A stretch of 45,809 nucleotides of DNA from JANOAR01 sp031411235 (GCA_031411235.1 JANOAR010000055.1:1-45809); one strand, 5' to 3'. Positions 25,252 to 35,378 are shown, counted from the first letter of the stretch. A program made the numbers and translations. The notes: generated by a model not told the origin, from the letters alone.

Positions 25252-26055
25252 ATGCCTCTCACCAACCGCATCGCTTTCGTCTCGGGAACCTCACGGGGTC
25301 TCGGTGAAAAATTTGCCCTCACCCTCGCCAAAGCTGGAGCTGACCTTGTCGTGAGCAGCCGCACGCTGGCCTCGCTGGACAAGATCAAAACCGAGATCGA
25401 AGCCCTAGGCCGTCGCTGCTTCGCGGTGGAGCTAGACGTGCGCTCCATCGACAGCATCAAAGCCGCCGTGCAGGCCGCGAAGGCCCACTATGGCCGCATC
25501 GACATCCTAGTGAACAACGCTGGCTGCAACGTCCGCAAGCCCGCCACCGAAGTCACCTGGGACGACTGGAATCTCATCCTCGACACCAACTTGCGCGGCT
25601 CCTTTTTCATGGCCCAGCAAATCGCCACCGAGCTGATGATCCCAGCGGGCTACGGGCGCATCATCAACATTGGCTCTGTGACCTGCGTGGCGGGCTACGC
25701 AGGCCTCGCGCCGTACGGTGCGAGCCGTGGCGGTGTGAAGCAGATGACCATGAGCCTCGCCCACGATTGGGGGCAGAAAGGCATCACGGTGAACGTGCTC
25801 GCGCCGGGCTGGTTCAAGACCGCGCAGAACCGCGTGATGTATGAGGACACAGGCTGGGTGGACTACCTGTGCGAAAGGATTCCCTTGGGCCGTCCCGGTG
25901 CGATGGAGGATCTCGAAGAGCCGCTCGTCTTCCTCGCCAGCGAAGGCAGCCGCTACGTCACGGGGCAAGTCCTGCTGGTCGATGGCGGCATCAGCGTGGG
26001 GGCCACGCGTGCGCTGCCAGCGAAGCCCACTCCCTCCTTGCCAAACCAGCAATAG
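25252..26055 (+). CDS. Short-chain dehydrogenase/reductase with Arg in place of the catalytic Lys
   Basis: This is a classical SDR of 267 residues. It has the cofactor motif VSGTSRGLGEKFA near residue 10, LVNNAGCNVRKPA in the middle and the INIGSVTCVAGYAG stretch with the active-site Ser. At the active site it reads PYGASRGGVKQM, with Tyr155 but Arg159 where YxxxK has Lys. VNVLAPGWFKT and the tail QVLLVDGGISVG are normal for the gluconate 5-dehydrogenase or 3-oxoacyl-ACP reductase type. ATG 25252 gives the usual short N-terminus (MPLTNRIAFVSG). The substrate cannot be read from sequence. It precedes pgk by 35 bp, so cotranscription is possible, but the link may be accidental. Confidence 0.88.
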   Translation: MPLTNRIAFVSGTSRGLGEKFALTLAKAGADLVVSSRTLASLDKIKTEIEALGRRCFAVELDVRSIDSIKAAVQAAKAHYGRIDILVNNAGCNVRKPATEVTWDDWNLILDTNLRGSFFMAQQIATELMIPAGYGRIINIGSVTCVAGYAGLAPYGASRGGVKQMTMSLAHDWGQKGITVNVLAPGWFKTAQNRVMYEDTGWVDYLCERIPLGRPGAMEDLEEPLVFLASEGSRYVTGQVLLVDGGISVGATRALPAKPTPSLPNQQ

Positions 26056-26090
26056 CCGCGACTATCCCGGCCCTTTTCCCCCGATAAATT

Positions 26091-27305
26091 ATGGCAAAAA
26101 AAACGATCCGTGACCTCGACCTCTCTGGCAAGCGCTGCCTTGTGCGCGTGGACTTTAACGTGCCTCTGGAGCGGCAGAATGGAGCCATCGTCATCACCGA
26201 CGACACGCGTATCCGCGAGACACTGCCCACTCTGAATTACCTTATCGAAAAGGGCGCACGCGTCATCCTATGCAGCCACCTCGGCAGGCCCAAGGGCAAG
26301 CGCACCGCCGACGAGAGCCTCGCTCCCGTGGCCCCCGCGCTGAGCGCTCTGCTGGACCGCCCAGTGGCCTTTGCTGATGACTGCGTGGGTGCTGATGCCA
26401 AGGCCAAAGCACTGGCGCTGGGCAATGGCGACGTGCTGCTGCTGGAGAACACCCGCTTCCACGCTGGTGAGGAAGAAAACGATGCTGCCCTGTCCGCCCA
26501 GATGGCCGACCTCGCCGAGGTTTTCGTGAATGATGCCTTCGGCAGCGCCCACCGTGCGCACGCCTCCACCGCTGGCGTGGCGACCATCCTGCCTGCCGTC
26601 TCTGGCTTGCTGATGGAGAAAGAACTGGCCTATTTGCACGACGAGCTGGAAGCCCCTGAACGCCCCTTCGTCGTGATCCTTGGTGGCGCGAAGGTGAACG
26701 ACAAAATTGCCGTCATCAATCGCCTGTTGGAAAAGGCCGATACGATCATTATCGGTGGCGGCATGGCTTACACCTTCCGCAAGCTCGTCCAAGGCATCAC
26801 CTTGGGCAAAAGCCTCTACAAGCCCGAGTGGGAGCCCACCGCCCAGGCCGCGCTGGATAAGGCCAAGGAGCGTGGCGTAAAGCTCCTCATCCCCGTGGAT
26901 GCCTTGATTACCGACTCCTTCAATTTCGATACGAAGACCGTTGGCACCACGCGCTACACCGCCGTGAATGAGAACATTCCAGATGGTTGGGAAGGCGTCG
27001 ATATCGGCCCTGAATCGGTGAAGCTTTTTTCCGCTGAAATCGCCAAGGCCAAGACCGTCATCTGGAACGGCCCGATGGGCGTGTTCGAGATCAAGGCCTG
27101 CGCAAAAGGCACCTTCGACATCGCCGAAGCGATGGCCGCCAACACCAGCGCCAAGAATATCATCGGCGGTGGCGATAGCGTGAAGGCCGTGAAGAAAGCC
27201 AAAGTGGCCGACAAGATGACCTTCATCTCCACCGGCGGTGGAGCCAGCCTTGAGCTGCTGGAAGGCAAGTCATTGCCCGGCGTCGCGGCACTGGCCGACA
27301 AATAA
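26091..27305 (+). CDS. pgk: Phosphoglycerate kinase
   Basis: Pgk transfers phosphate from 1,3-bisphosphoglycerate to ADP in glycolysis in the cytoplasm. The 404-residue protein has the family landmarks in order: CLVRVDFNVPLE near residue 17, LCSHLGRPKGKR, LLENTRFHAGEEEN, VNDAFGSAHRAHAST, FVVILGGAKVNDKIAVI, the nucleotide-binding WNGPMGVFEIKACAKGT, and TFISTGGGASLELLEGK near the end. The start ATG follows directly after an A-rich stretch. It is 60 bp upstream of tpiA on the same strand, the common gapA-pgk-tpi order without gapA, so the two are probably cotranscribed. Confidence 0.97.
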   Translation: MAKKTIRDLDLSGKRCLVRVDFNVPLERQNGAIVITDDTRIRETLPTLNYLIEKGARVILCSHLGRPKGKRTADESLAPVAPALSALLDRPVAFADDCVGADAKAKALALGNGDVLLLENTRFHAGEEENDAALSAQMADLAEVFVNDAFGSAHRAHASTAGVATILPAVSGLLMEKELAYLHDELEAPERPFVVILGGAKVNDKIAVINRLLEKADTIIIGGGMAYTFRKLVQGITLGKSLYKPEWEPTAQAALDKAKERGVKLLIPVDALITDSFNFDTKTVGTTRYTAVNENIPDGWEGVDIGPESVKLFSAEIAKAKTVIWNGPMGVFEIKACAKGTFDIAEAMAANTSAKNIIGGGDSVKAVKKAKVADKMTFISTGGGASLELLEGKSLPGVAALADK

Positions 27306-27365
27306 AAATGAAGCATTGACCTTCATCTCCCCTCATTCATCACTCCATACTCATCCCCCTCCGCC

Positions 27366-28181
27366 ATGTCCTACATCGCCCACCGCAAGCCCATCATCGC
27401 CGCCAACTGGAAGATGCACAACAGCCCCCAGGAGACGGATGACTTCATGCGTGCCTTCCTGCGCCTCGTGCCGGACAAGTGCCCCATTCAGATCGTCATC
27501 GCGCCTCCATCCATCAGTTTGCCCAAGGCCGTGGACATTCTGCGCAACGTGCGTCATTCCATGATCGAACTGGCCGCGCAGAACATGTCGCAGCATCCTG
27601 CGGGTGCCTACACAGGCGAGATCAGCGCCCGAATGCTGAAGGAAGTCGAAGTGAAGCACGTCATCCTCGGCCACAGCGAGCGCCGCAGCCTTTACGGCGA
27701 AACCAACGCCATCGTGAACGCCAAAGTCACCGCAGCGCTCGAAGCACGGCTACATCCCATCCTCTGCGTTGGCGAGACTCTGGAAGAACGCGACGCCGGA
27801 CAAGTCGAGCGCGTGTTGGAAAGCCAACTGCGCGAGAGCCTGCATGAAATTGGTGCCCGCCGTGTCCTCGACTGCGTCATCGCCTACGAGCCCGTCTGGG
27901 CCATCGGCACGGGCCGCACCGCCAGCCCACAGCAAGCCCAGGAAGCTCATGCCTTTGTGCGCAAAGTCCTCACCGACATCTACGGCGAAGACACCTCCAA
28001 CAAAATTCGCATCCAGTACGGCGGCAGCGTGAAGCCCAACAACATGGCCGAACTCATCTCCCAGCCCGATGTCGATGGTGCCCTCGTCGGCGGAGCCAGC
28101 CTGGAACCCGGAAGCTTCTGGGAAATCTGCCGCGCGGCCATTGAGTCCGAGAATGTCCTGAATCAGAGCGGCGCAGTGTAG
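27366..28181 (+). CDS. tpiA: Triosephosphate isomerase
   Basis: TpiA interconverts dihydroxyacetone phosphate and glyceraldehyde 3-phosphate. The 271-residue protein has the active-site Lys in IIAANWKMHN, His in VILGHSERRSLYGE, and the catalytic Glu with loop 6 in VIAYEPVWAIGTGRTAS. The phosphate-binding IQYGGSVKPNN and DGALVGGASL close the barrel. It follows pgk by 60 bp. The gap carries a partial heptamer-period stretch (27332-27352: CTCATTC, ATCACTC, CATACTC), like the array in front of the SDR gene. It converges with the YkgJ-like gene; a strong hairpin lies between the two. Confidence 0.97.
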   Translation: MSYIAHRKPIIAANWKMHNSPQETDDFMRAFLRLVPDKCPIQIVIAPPSISLPKAVDILRNVRHSMIELAAQNMSQHPAGAYTGEISARMLKEVEVKHVILGHSERRSLYGETNAIVNAKVTAALEARLHPILCVGETLEERDAGQVERVLESQLRESLHEIGARRVLDCVIAYEPVWAIGTGRTASPQQAQEAHAFVRKVLTDIYGEDTSNKIRIQYGGSVKPNNMAELISQPDVDGALVGGASLEPGSFWEICRAAIESENVLNQSGAV

Positions 28182-28219
28182 TTACTGCCGTGCATCATGT
28201 TTTGAAATGAGCGCCGCAC

Positions 28220-28270
28220 TCTGGCGAATGCGCCTACGGTGTGCTGATCCGAGTAGGCGCGTTCGCCAGA
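28220..28270. repeat. Long hairpin between convergent tpiA and YkgJ-like genes
   Basis: 28220-28237 pairs with 28253-28270 over 18 bp with a single G-U/T-G pair, around a 15-nt loop. It sits 38 bp after the tpiA stop and 46 bp before the YkgJ-like stop, a place for a bidirectional terminator. Neither flank has a T-tract, so a REP-like palindrome that blocks or stabilises transcripts is as likely as an intrinsic terminator. Confidence 0.75.
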
Positions 28271-28316
28271 ACGTGGGTTTGTTCATGGCGGCAAGATCGT
28301 TGTTATGCGCCGTGTA

Positions 28317-28754
28317 TCAGCCTTCCTCCAGCGCCGACGCTACCGCGCCTTCAAATCCCCGCGAGCCCTCGCGCCAGCCGAGACGCTCATCCAGTATCTC
28401 CATCCGCCGGATCAAATCCGCCACATGCTGCCGGGGATACGGCCCACCCGCTGCCGCGCAGAAGTGCGAGCGACAGCCAAAGGGACGGTGCTGGTAGATC
28501 GTGCAGCGCCCCTCTTTCCCCAAGCTCGGGCACGCGCCCTCGGCATGAGGCACGAGCTTTTTTTTGCCACTCGCCCTCACACCCTGCGCGGCATACAGCG
28601 CCTCAATGCGCGTCAGCAACGGCGTCTTACCCGTCTGGCGGAAGTGGCAGCACCCCGTACGCAATTCACAAGCGCGAGCCAAGGGACGCGCCGCGAGGTC
28701 AGCATAGATGGTGCGCAGCTCCGCGAAGAGCGCTTTGAGTTCGGTCTTGGGCAT
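28317..28754 (-). CDS. YkgJ-type cysteine-cluster protein
   Basis: This 145-residue protein has the cysteine pattern of the YkgJ (CxxxCxxC, zinc- or iron-chelating) family. It has CELRTGCCHFRQTGKTPLL near residue 30, then GACPSLGKEGRCTIYQHRP and FGCRSHFCAAAGG. The spacing CPSLG...CTIYQ.RP.GCR is the typical core, although the short N-terminal box is C-x5-CC. The biochemical role of the family is unknown; metal binding is predicted from the cysteines. It is convergent with tpiA and divergent from the membrane-protein gene at 28932. Confidence 0.85.
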   Translation of the reverse strand: MPKTELKALFAELRTIYADLAARPLARACELRTGCCHFRQTGKTPLLTRIEALYAAQGVRASGKKKLVPHAEGACPSLGKEGRCTIYQHRPFGCRSHFCAAAGGPYPRQHVADLIRRMEILDERLGWREGSRGFEGAVASALEEG

Positions 28755-28784
28755 AAAGCAATGAGGCTGAGCATCAGAGCTTCT

Positions 28785-28810
28785 GATTAACGATTAGCGA
28801 ATAAAGATTC
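28785..28810. repeat. Short 7-nt-period stretch upstream of the YkgJ-like gene
   Basis: The bases read GATTAAC, GATTAGC, GAATAAA, GATTC, again with a period of seven. It lies in the 177-bp divergent gap between the YkgJ-like gene and the membrane-protein gene at 28932. It is short and could be chance; it is listed because the same period recurs at five other intergenic sites in the window. Confidence 0.45.
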
Positions 28811-28931
28811 ACGGCACAACACTTCAGCAAGTGCCGCGTTTCGGGTTCACCTCGCCAATCCTTCGCGCCCCGCCTTTCGCCTTGTCTCAGCCGACTTCCC
28901 GCGAGAATCTCCACGCTCATCTCTCCCCACC

Positions 28932-30245
28932 ATGCTTGCTATTCTCGACGTACTCATCGGCCTCATATTCATTTACGGTCTTTTCAGCGTGCTCGTCTCG
29001 GCTGCCACCGAGCTGCTCCTCACGGTCTGGTCGCAACGAGGTAAAACGCTCTGGATGGCGGTGCAGGGACTACTTCCTGCCGATGCCAACGAGGGGAAAT
29101 CCAATGTCGTCACCGAATTCCTCAAGCATCCACTCGTGCAGGGTCTGGGCGCGGCAGAGCATGATGCCAATGCTAAATCGAGCAGCATCCTCGAATTCCT
29201 GGGGAATATCTGGGCTCGTATCAAGAGCGCCCCTCAGCGCGAGGGCGTGCGTGCCTCCTTTCCCTCCTACCTGCCCACGCATGTGTTTGTCGATACCGTC
29301 ATGCATCTGCTGCGCAGTGGCAGCATACGCCATGGCAACGAGAGCGCTCAGGCCGATGTGAACGATCTCATCAACGACGTCGTCAGCGAGCCCATGCGCA
29401 CCACTTTGCAAGCCCTGCATCAGTCATCGCAAGAACTCGGCATCCCCTTTCGTGCCCGCCTGGAGCACTGGTTCAACGACTCGATGGATCGCGCCTCTGG
29501 CTGGTACAAGCGGATGTCGCAGATCGTCATGGTGCTCGTCGCTTTCATCCTCGCCGTATGGTGCAATGTCGATACGCTGCGCATCATCGCCGTGCTCTCG
29601 GTGAACAAAGACGTGCGCAAAAGTGTGGCCGACTCCGCCGCCGATTACGTCGCCACACAGCTCAACCGAAATAACACGTTTCAGGGTCAACAAACCCCAT
29701 GGCCACCACCCAGTCTGCCTGCGAAGGCGACGCCTAGCCCGGCCCCCGGCCTCACGCCAGTGCCCCCTACATCCGCAGCCCCTGCCGCTGCCGCTGCCGC
29801 TGCGCTCCCATCTTCGGAACCAGCCACCGTCGAACAAAAAGTGGATGAGTTAAACTCCACGATGATGCGCATCAATACCCTCGGCCTTCCCATCGGCTGG
29901 GGCAAGGCCGAGTCGCTCTATGCCCTCGCTGCTTGGCCCTTGGTCTTGATCGGCTGGATGATGTCGGCCCTCGCCGCGACCCTAGGAGCGAACTTTTGGT
30001 TCCAAATCCTGGGCAATCTCGTGAAGCTGCGCATCACGGGTCCCAAGCCCAAAACGGCCAATCCCAGCGTGGCCTCTGCCATAACCACGGCTACGACCAC
30101 AACGTCCGCGATGACTTCCAACTTTGCCTCGCTCAACCAAGCACAGCCGCTGCCAGCCTACAGCATGACCGAACCCATGCAGCCAGAAGCGCCACCAGCG
30201 GGTTATGGGCTAGAGCCGATGCCCGATGACGCCGCGATGGCATGA
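28932..30245 (+). CDS. Uncharacterised membrane protein, 437 residues
   Basis: I recognise the general type but no named function. An N-terminal membrane segment (LIGLIFIYGLFSVLVSAA) is followed by a cytoplasmic helical region with EFLKHPLVQGLG, SYLPTHVFVDTVMHLL and RLEHWFNDSMDRASGWYKR. Then come a second membrane segment (IVMVLVAFILAVWC), a Pro/Ala-rich linker at about residues 250-300, and a third hydrophobic stretch (WPLVLIGWMMSALAATLG) before a Thr/Ala-rich tail. The FNDSMDRASGWYKR motif occurs in a widespread family of unannotated bacterial membrane proteins. The gene stands alone and converges with the threonine aldolase gene 13 bp further on. Confidence 0.82.
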   Translation: MLAILDVLIGLIFIYGLFSVLVSAATELLLTVWSQRGKTLWMAVQGLLPADANEGKSNVVTEFLKHPLVQGLGAAEHDANAKSSSILEFLGNIWARIKSAPQREGVRASFPSYLPTHVFVDTVMHLLRSGSIRHGNESAQADVNDLINDVVSEPMRTTLQALHQSSQELGIPFRARLEHWFNDSMDRASGWYKRMSQIVMVLVAFILAVWCNVDTLRIIAVLSVNKDVRKSVADSAADYVATQLNRNNTFQGQQTPWPPPSLPAKATPSPAPGLTPVPPTSAAPAAAAAAALPSSEPATVEQKVDELNSTMMRINTLGLPIGWGKAESLYALAAWPLVLIGWMMSALAATLGANFWFQILGNLVKLRITGPKPKTANPSVASAITTATTTTSAMTSNFASLNQAQPLPAYSMTEPMQPEAPPAGYGLEPMPDDAAMA

Positions 30246-30258
30246 GAGTGACCTCGAG

Positions 30259-31284
30259 CTAAACCGCATCAGCCAGCAGCGCATCCACATCCGCCTCGCT
30301 TACCTTCCACGAGCACATGAAGCGCGAGCCACCGCCCGCGATGAAGTTGTAGTAGCGCCAACCCTTAGCCTTCAGCGCCGTGTCGATCTCTTCGGGCAAC
30401 AGGCAGAACACTGCGTTGGCATCGACGGGGTATAAAATCTTTACGCCCGGCAGCCTGCCCAGTCCCTCGGCCAGCCGCCGCGCGATGGCGTTGCCATGCA
30501 GTGCGTGGCGACGCCAGGTCTCATCGCGCAGCATTCGCAGCCACTGCGCGGAGATGAAGCGCATCTTCGAGCAGAGCTGCCCAGCCTGCTTGCAGCGGTA
30601 GGCGAACTCATCCCCCAGGGCGCGGTCGAAGAAAACGACCGCCTCGGTGACGGCCATGCCCAGCTTCGTGCCGCCGAAGCACAGCACATCCACACCCGCC
30701 CGCCAGGTGAGGTCGGCAGGCGCACCACCCAGCGCGGCGAGGGCATTGCTGAAGCGCGCACCATCCATGTGGACGCGCAGATCGTGGCGCTTCGCCAACT
30801 CGCACAGCGTCGCGATTTCAGCGGGCTGATACACCGTGCCCAACTCTGTGCTCTGGCTAAGACTCAGCGCTCGTGGTTTCGGATAATGCAAATCGCGGCG
30901 ATGGGTGATGAGGTGCTCCACGCTCGCCGCATCCAACTTGCCGTTGGGGCCTTTGGCGATCAGCAGCTTGGAGCCATTGGAGAAGAACTCCGGCGCACCA
31001 CATTCATCCGTCTCAATGTGCGCCCGCTCGTGGCAAATCACGCTGTGATAAGATTGCGTCAGTGTGGCCAGCGCCAGCGAGTTCGCCGCTGTGCCATTGA
31101 AAACAAAATAGACATCGCAGTCCGTCTCGAAGAACTCCCGGAACGCCTCGCAGGCCTCGCGCGTGATCTCGTCATCGCCGTAGGAAGGCTGAAAGCCAGC
31201 ATTGGCCTCATCCATCGCTAGCCATGCCTCAGGGCAAATGCCCGCCGTATTGTCCGAAGCGAAGTGATATTTGGGTGGAAACAT
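30259..31284 (-). CDS. Low-specificity threonine aldolase family (PLP enzyme)
   Basis: The family cleaves L-threonine or allo-threonine to glycine and acetaldehyde with PLP. The 341-residue protein begins with YHFASDNTAGICPEAW and GFQPSYGDDE. It has FVFNGTAANSLALATL, CHERAHIETDECGAPEFF, LRVHMDGARFSNALAALG and the PLP-lysine motif CFGGTKLGMAVTEAV (Lys near residue 206). The C-terminal part has KMRFISAQWLRML. These fit the beta-eliminating lyase/threonine aldolase group. It is downstream of accC on the same strand with a gap of 79 bp, so a common transcript is possible but not required. Confidence 0.92.
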   Translation of the reverse strand: MFPPKYHFASDNTAGICPEAWLAMDEANAGFQPSYGDDEITREACEAFREFFETDCDVYFVFNGTAANSLALATLTQSYHSVICHERAHIETDECGAPEFFSNGSKLLIAKGPNGKLDAASVEHLITHRRDLHYPKPRALSLSQSTELGTVYQPAEIATLCELAKRHDLRVHMDGARFSNALAALGGAPADLTWRAGVDVLCFGGTKLGMAVTEAVVFFDRALGDEFAYRCKQAGQLCSKMRFISAQWLRMLRDETWRRHALHGNAIARRLAEGLGRLPGVKILYPVDANAVFCLLPEEIDTALKAKGWRYYNFIAGGGSRFMCSWKVSEADVDALLADAV

Positions 31285-31363
31285 GGCGGTGGGATTAAAG
31301 CGCGAAACGTCAAACGCAAGCCTCCGCCATGCCTTTCCATCACAAAGGCTGAGCCTCCAAAGC

Positions 31364-32725
<1,362 letters not shown>

Positions 32726-32769
32726 GGGAGAGGGGAGGAGCGAGGGGTGGAAACGATGTCTGAGGCGGA

Positions 32770-32896
32770 GGGACAAGGGGTAAGGCATAAGGGGCAAGGG
32801 CCGAAGGGGAAGAGTAGGGAACGCCCAAGGTCAGTCAGAGCAGAGGTCGCCCCCTTTTACCTTATCCCTTATCCCTTATCCCTTATTCCTTGTCCC
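32770..32896. repeat. Heptamer-period inverted repeat pair inside the accB-accC gap
   Basis: The right arm 32866-32896 consists of 7-nt units (CCCTTAT three times, TCCTTGT, CCC). The left arm 32770-32800 is its reverse complement at 26 of 31 positions; 65 bp lie between. The pair fills most of the 187-bp accB-accC gap and could form a long hairpin in the accBC mRNA, so it may reduce coupling between the two genes. Confidence 0.85.
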
Positions 32897-32912
32897 TTCC
32901 CTGCTTCTCCCC

Positions 32913-33464
32913 TTACTTCAATTGGAACAACGGCTGGCCGTACTGCACGGGCTTGCCGTCCTCGGCGATGACGCGGGCGATGGTGCCGCGTGCTTCGGCT
33001 TTGATTTCGTTCATGACCTTCATCGCCTCGATAATGCAGACGACGGTGTTTTCATCGACTTGGTCGCCGACGTTGACGAAGATCTTTTCGCCGGGGGCGG
33101 CGGAGCGATAAAAGGTGCCGACCATGGGCGAGGTGATGCTGGGGCCGACGGGATCTGCGATGACGATGGGCGCTGCGGCAGCGGATGTGGCAGGAGCGGC
33201 GGCGAGGGCCTGTGGGGCGAACTGCTGCGGAGCCTGCGCGTAGCTGATTTGGTGAGAACTGCCGCCGCCTATGGGGAGCACGGTGAGTAGTTCCTTCAGC
33301 GCGTCGATGTCGTGCCCGCGTCTTAGATTGAGGGAAGCATTGTCGCGTTCGAGTTGGAAGCTGGTGATGTCGTTCTTCGCCATGAGGTCAACGATTTCTC
33401 GGATCTCGCTGAGGTCGAAGGCGGTGCCGCTCGTGCTGGGTGATGATGTTATGTCTTTAGCCAT
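32913..33464 (-). CDS. accB: Acetyl-CoA carboxylase, biotin carboxyl carrier protein
   Basis: BCCP carries the carboxybiotin between the two half reactions. The 183-residue protein has an N-terminal helical region (DLSEIREIVDLMAKNDITSF), a Pro/Ala-rich linker, and the C-terminal biotinyl domain. That domain has SPMVGTFYRSAAPGEK, VGDQVDENTVVCIIEAMKVM with the biotinylated Lys in EAMKVMNEI, and GKPVQYGQPLF. It lies between birA and accC on the same strand, the enzyme that biotinylates it and its partner subunit. The gap to birA is 154 bp and to accC 187 bp, both longer than usual. Confidence 0.97.
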   Translation of the reverse strand: MAKDITSSPSTSGTAFDLSEIREIVDLMAKNDITSFQLERDNASLNLRRGHDIDALKELLTVLPIGGGSSHQISYAQAPQQFAPQALAAAPATSAAAAPIVIADPVGPSITSPMVGTFYRSAAPGEKIFVNVGDQVDENTVVCIIEAMKVMNEIKAEARGTIARVIAEDGKPVQYGQPLFQLK

Positions 33465-33618
33465 GATAGAGGGGATTGTTGAAACGATATTGCCATGAAG
33501 GCAAGGCTAAAGGCGAGGACGACTTTTCCTTTTGAGTCAACAGAGGGTATTGGATGAGCGGCAAAAGGACTATCGAGGGTCGCCAAGGCTAGGTTTTCTG
33601 TGGGCCATGGCCACGCTC

Positions 33619-34413
33619 TCAAGCCACCAGCCGCACCTCGGCGGCGCTGGTGAGCACCTGCGTCTCGCCATTGGCGAGTTCCAGCATCAAGTGCCCCTCG
33701 ATATTTAAGTCCAGCGCACGGCCAAAGACGGGGCTGCCATTGACCAGGGCGCGGACGTTTTTGCCCAACAGTAGGCTGCGCTCGCGGACATAGCTCATGG
33801 TTTCGGCATAGCCGTCATCCCAAGCTTCCAGGGCGATCGTCAGCTCTAGCAGCACGGCGGCGGCGATGGATTCACGCTCAATCCAACTGATGTTCGCGGG
33901 CATCTGCTGGAGCAGCGAGGTGGCGATGTGGTGCAGGTCGATGGAGAAGTTGAGCGTGTTCACGTTCAACCCGATGCCGAGCACGAGGAAGGGGCCTTCA
34001 GCACTGGTGTAGGTCTCAGCGAGCAGGCCACAGACCTTTCTCGCGCCAATATGAATATCGTTGGGCCACTTGATCGTGGGGCGCAGCGGCACGCAGGTGC
34101 TGATGGCGCGGCAGATGGCAGCGGCGGCAAGTGTGGTGAGCCGAGGCCACAGCTCGGCGGCCACACGCGGACGCAGCAGCACGCTGAACATCAGATCGCG
34201 GCCTGCGGGCGTGACCCAGCTATTGCCTCGCTGCCCGCGCCCCTTGGTCTGCGAGTCGGTAAAAATGACCGTGCCACTGGGCGCACCCGCTAGGCCGGCA
34301 TCGCGTGCGGCATCGCTGGTGCTGGGCAGTTCGTCATGGGCTTGCAGGTGCCAGAGCTGGGCATCTTGGCCGAGAGCTTCAGCGAGGCGAGTGGTGTCAA
34401 AGGGCTTCATCAT
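33619..34413 (-). CDS. birA: Biotin--[acetyl-CoA carboxylase] ligase, monofunctional
   Basis: BirA joins biotin to the BCCP lysine through biotinyl-AMP. The 264-residue protein has STSDAARDAGLAGAPSGTV, the biotinyl-AMP loop KGRGQRGNSWVTPAGRDL, IKWPNDIHIGARKVCGLLAE and VLGIGLNVNTL. The C-terminal SH3-like part has GRALDLNIEGHLML. There is no N-terminal winged-helix DNA-binding domain, so this is the type that cannot repress the biotin operon. It starts one base after the stop of the CDF transporter gene, which suggests a shared transcript, and lies upstream of accB, its substrate. Confidence 0.93.
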   Translation of the reverse strand: MMKPFDTTRLAEALGQDAQLWHLQAHDELPSTSDAARDAGLAGAPSGTVIFTDSQTKGRGQRGNSWVTPAGRDLMFSVLLRPRVAAELWPRLTTLAAAAICRAISTCVPLRPTIKWPNDIHIGARKVCGLLAETYTSAEGPFLVLGIGLNVNTLNFSIDLHHIATSLLQQMPANISWIERESIAAAVLLELTIALEAWDDGYAETMSYVRERSLLLGKNVRALVNGSPVFGRALDLNIEGHLMLELANGETQVLTSAAEVRLVA

Positions 34414-34414
34414 T

Positions 34415-35338
34415 TTAAAGAAGTAGAGATTCGTCGGGATGCAGGGCGTCGTGGTCGTCGGCGCATTCCAGATGGCTGGTGATGACGACGCGCTTCGTCA
34501 CCGAGGCACGCACCTCGGCTTCGATCTCAGTCGCCGTGAGATGCGCCGCACTCAATGAAATATCGTGGGGAAAAAGCAGATGCACATCCACCCAATGGAT
34601 GCTGCCCGAGTCGCGATGGCGCAGCGCATGGAAGGTGATGCCATGCCTCGCCGTGGCAGTGGCGAGCGCAGTATCGAGGCCACGCGCGAGTTCAGGATCG
34701 GCCACATCCATAAGCCCATGCACACTGCGCGAGACTAGGCCATAGCCCGAGACCAGGATATTGCCCGCCATCAGCAGGCCACACACGGGATCCCAGCCAT
34801 GCCAGCCCGTGACGTGCATAAGCCCAAGGCCCATCAGCGAGCCCAGACTCGTCCAGCAATCGGTAAGCACATGGTGGCCATTTGAGACGAGAATCAGCGA
34901 CGACTCGCGCTTGCCCGTGCGAATGAGATAGGCCCCCAGCGCCGCATTAATAATGATGGTGAGCGCGATCAGCAGCACACCGCTATCGAGGTTCCCCGGC
35001 TCGTGGTTCTGCGTCCACTTCAGGATGGACTGGTAGATGATGAACACCGCCGCCAACACGATGAGCCCGCCCTCCACACCTGCGGAAAAATACTCCGCCT
35101 TGCCATGCCCATAACGATGGTCATCATCCGCTGGCTTGCCCACCAGCGCGAGGCTGTAAGCCGCAAACATCACCGCGACGACGTGGACGATCGACTCTGC
35201 CGCATCGCCCAAAATCGCCGCCGACCCGGTGAGCATGTAGGCCCCCACTTTGAGTACCAGCATGACGAATCCTGCGATAAGCGAGAGGCGCATGGCTCGG
35301 GCTGAAGCCGATGGTGCTTTGGTAGGGGCGAGGAGCAT
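34415..35338 (-). CDS. Cation diffusion facilitator (CDF) family transporter
   Basis: This is a protein of about 307 residues with the six-helix CDF core: RLSLIAGFVMLVLKVGAYM, GSAAILGDAAESIVHVV, GLIVLAAVFIIYQSIL, VLLIALTIIINAALGAYLI, LVSNGHHVLTDCWTSLG and the following helix. It ends in a cytoplasmic metallochaperone-like tail with DSGSIHWVDVHLLFP. CDF proteins export divalent metals in exchange for protons. The second-helix metal box reads ExxxH (ESIVH) instead of the usual D/HxxxD, while the fifth-helix box HHVLTD is normal; the metal is therefore uncertain. ATG 35338 (MLLAPTKAPS) is chosen because the upstream codons are repeat-like. It precedes birA by one base. Confidence 0.88.
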   Translation of the reverse strand: MLLAPTKAPSASARAMRLSLIAGFVMLVLKVGAYMLTGSAAILGDAAESIVHVVAVMFAAYSLALVGKPADDDHRYGHGKAEYFSAGVEGGLIVLAAVFIIYQSILKWTQNHEPGNLDSGVLLIALTIIINAALGAYLIRTGKRESSLILVSNGHHVLTDCWTSLGSLMGLGLMHVTGWHGWDPVCGLLMAGNILVSGYGLVSRSVHGLMDVADPELARGLDTALATATARHGITFHALRHRDSGSIHWVDVHLLFPHDISLSAAHLTATEIEAEVRASVTKRVVITSHLECADDHDALHPDESLLL

Positions 35339-35378
35339 GTCAGTGATCGACGAGCGGTGATCCGTCATTCCTAATTCG

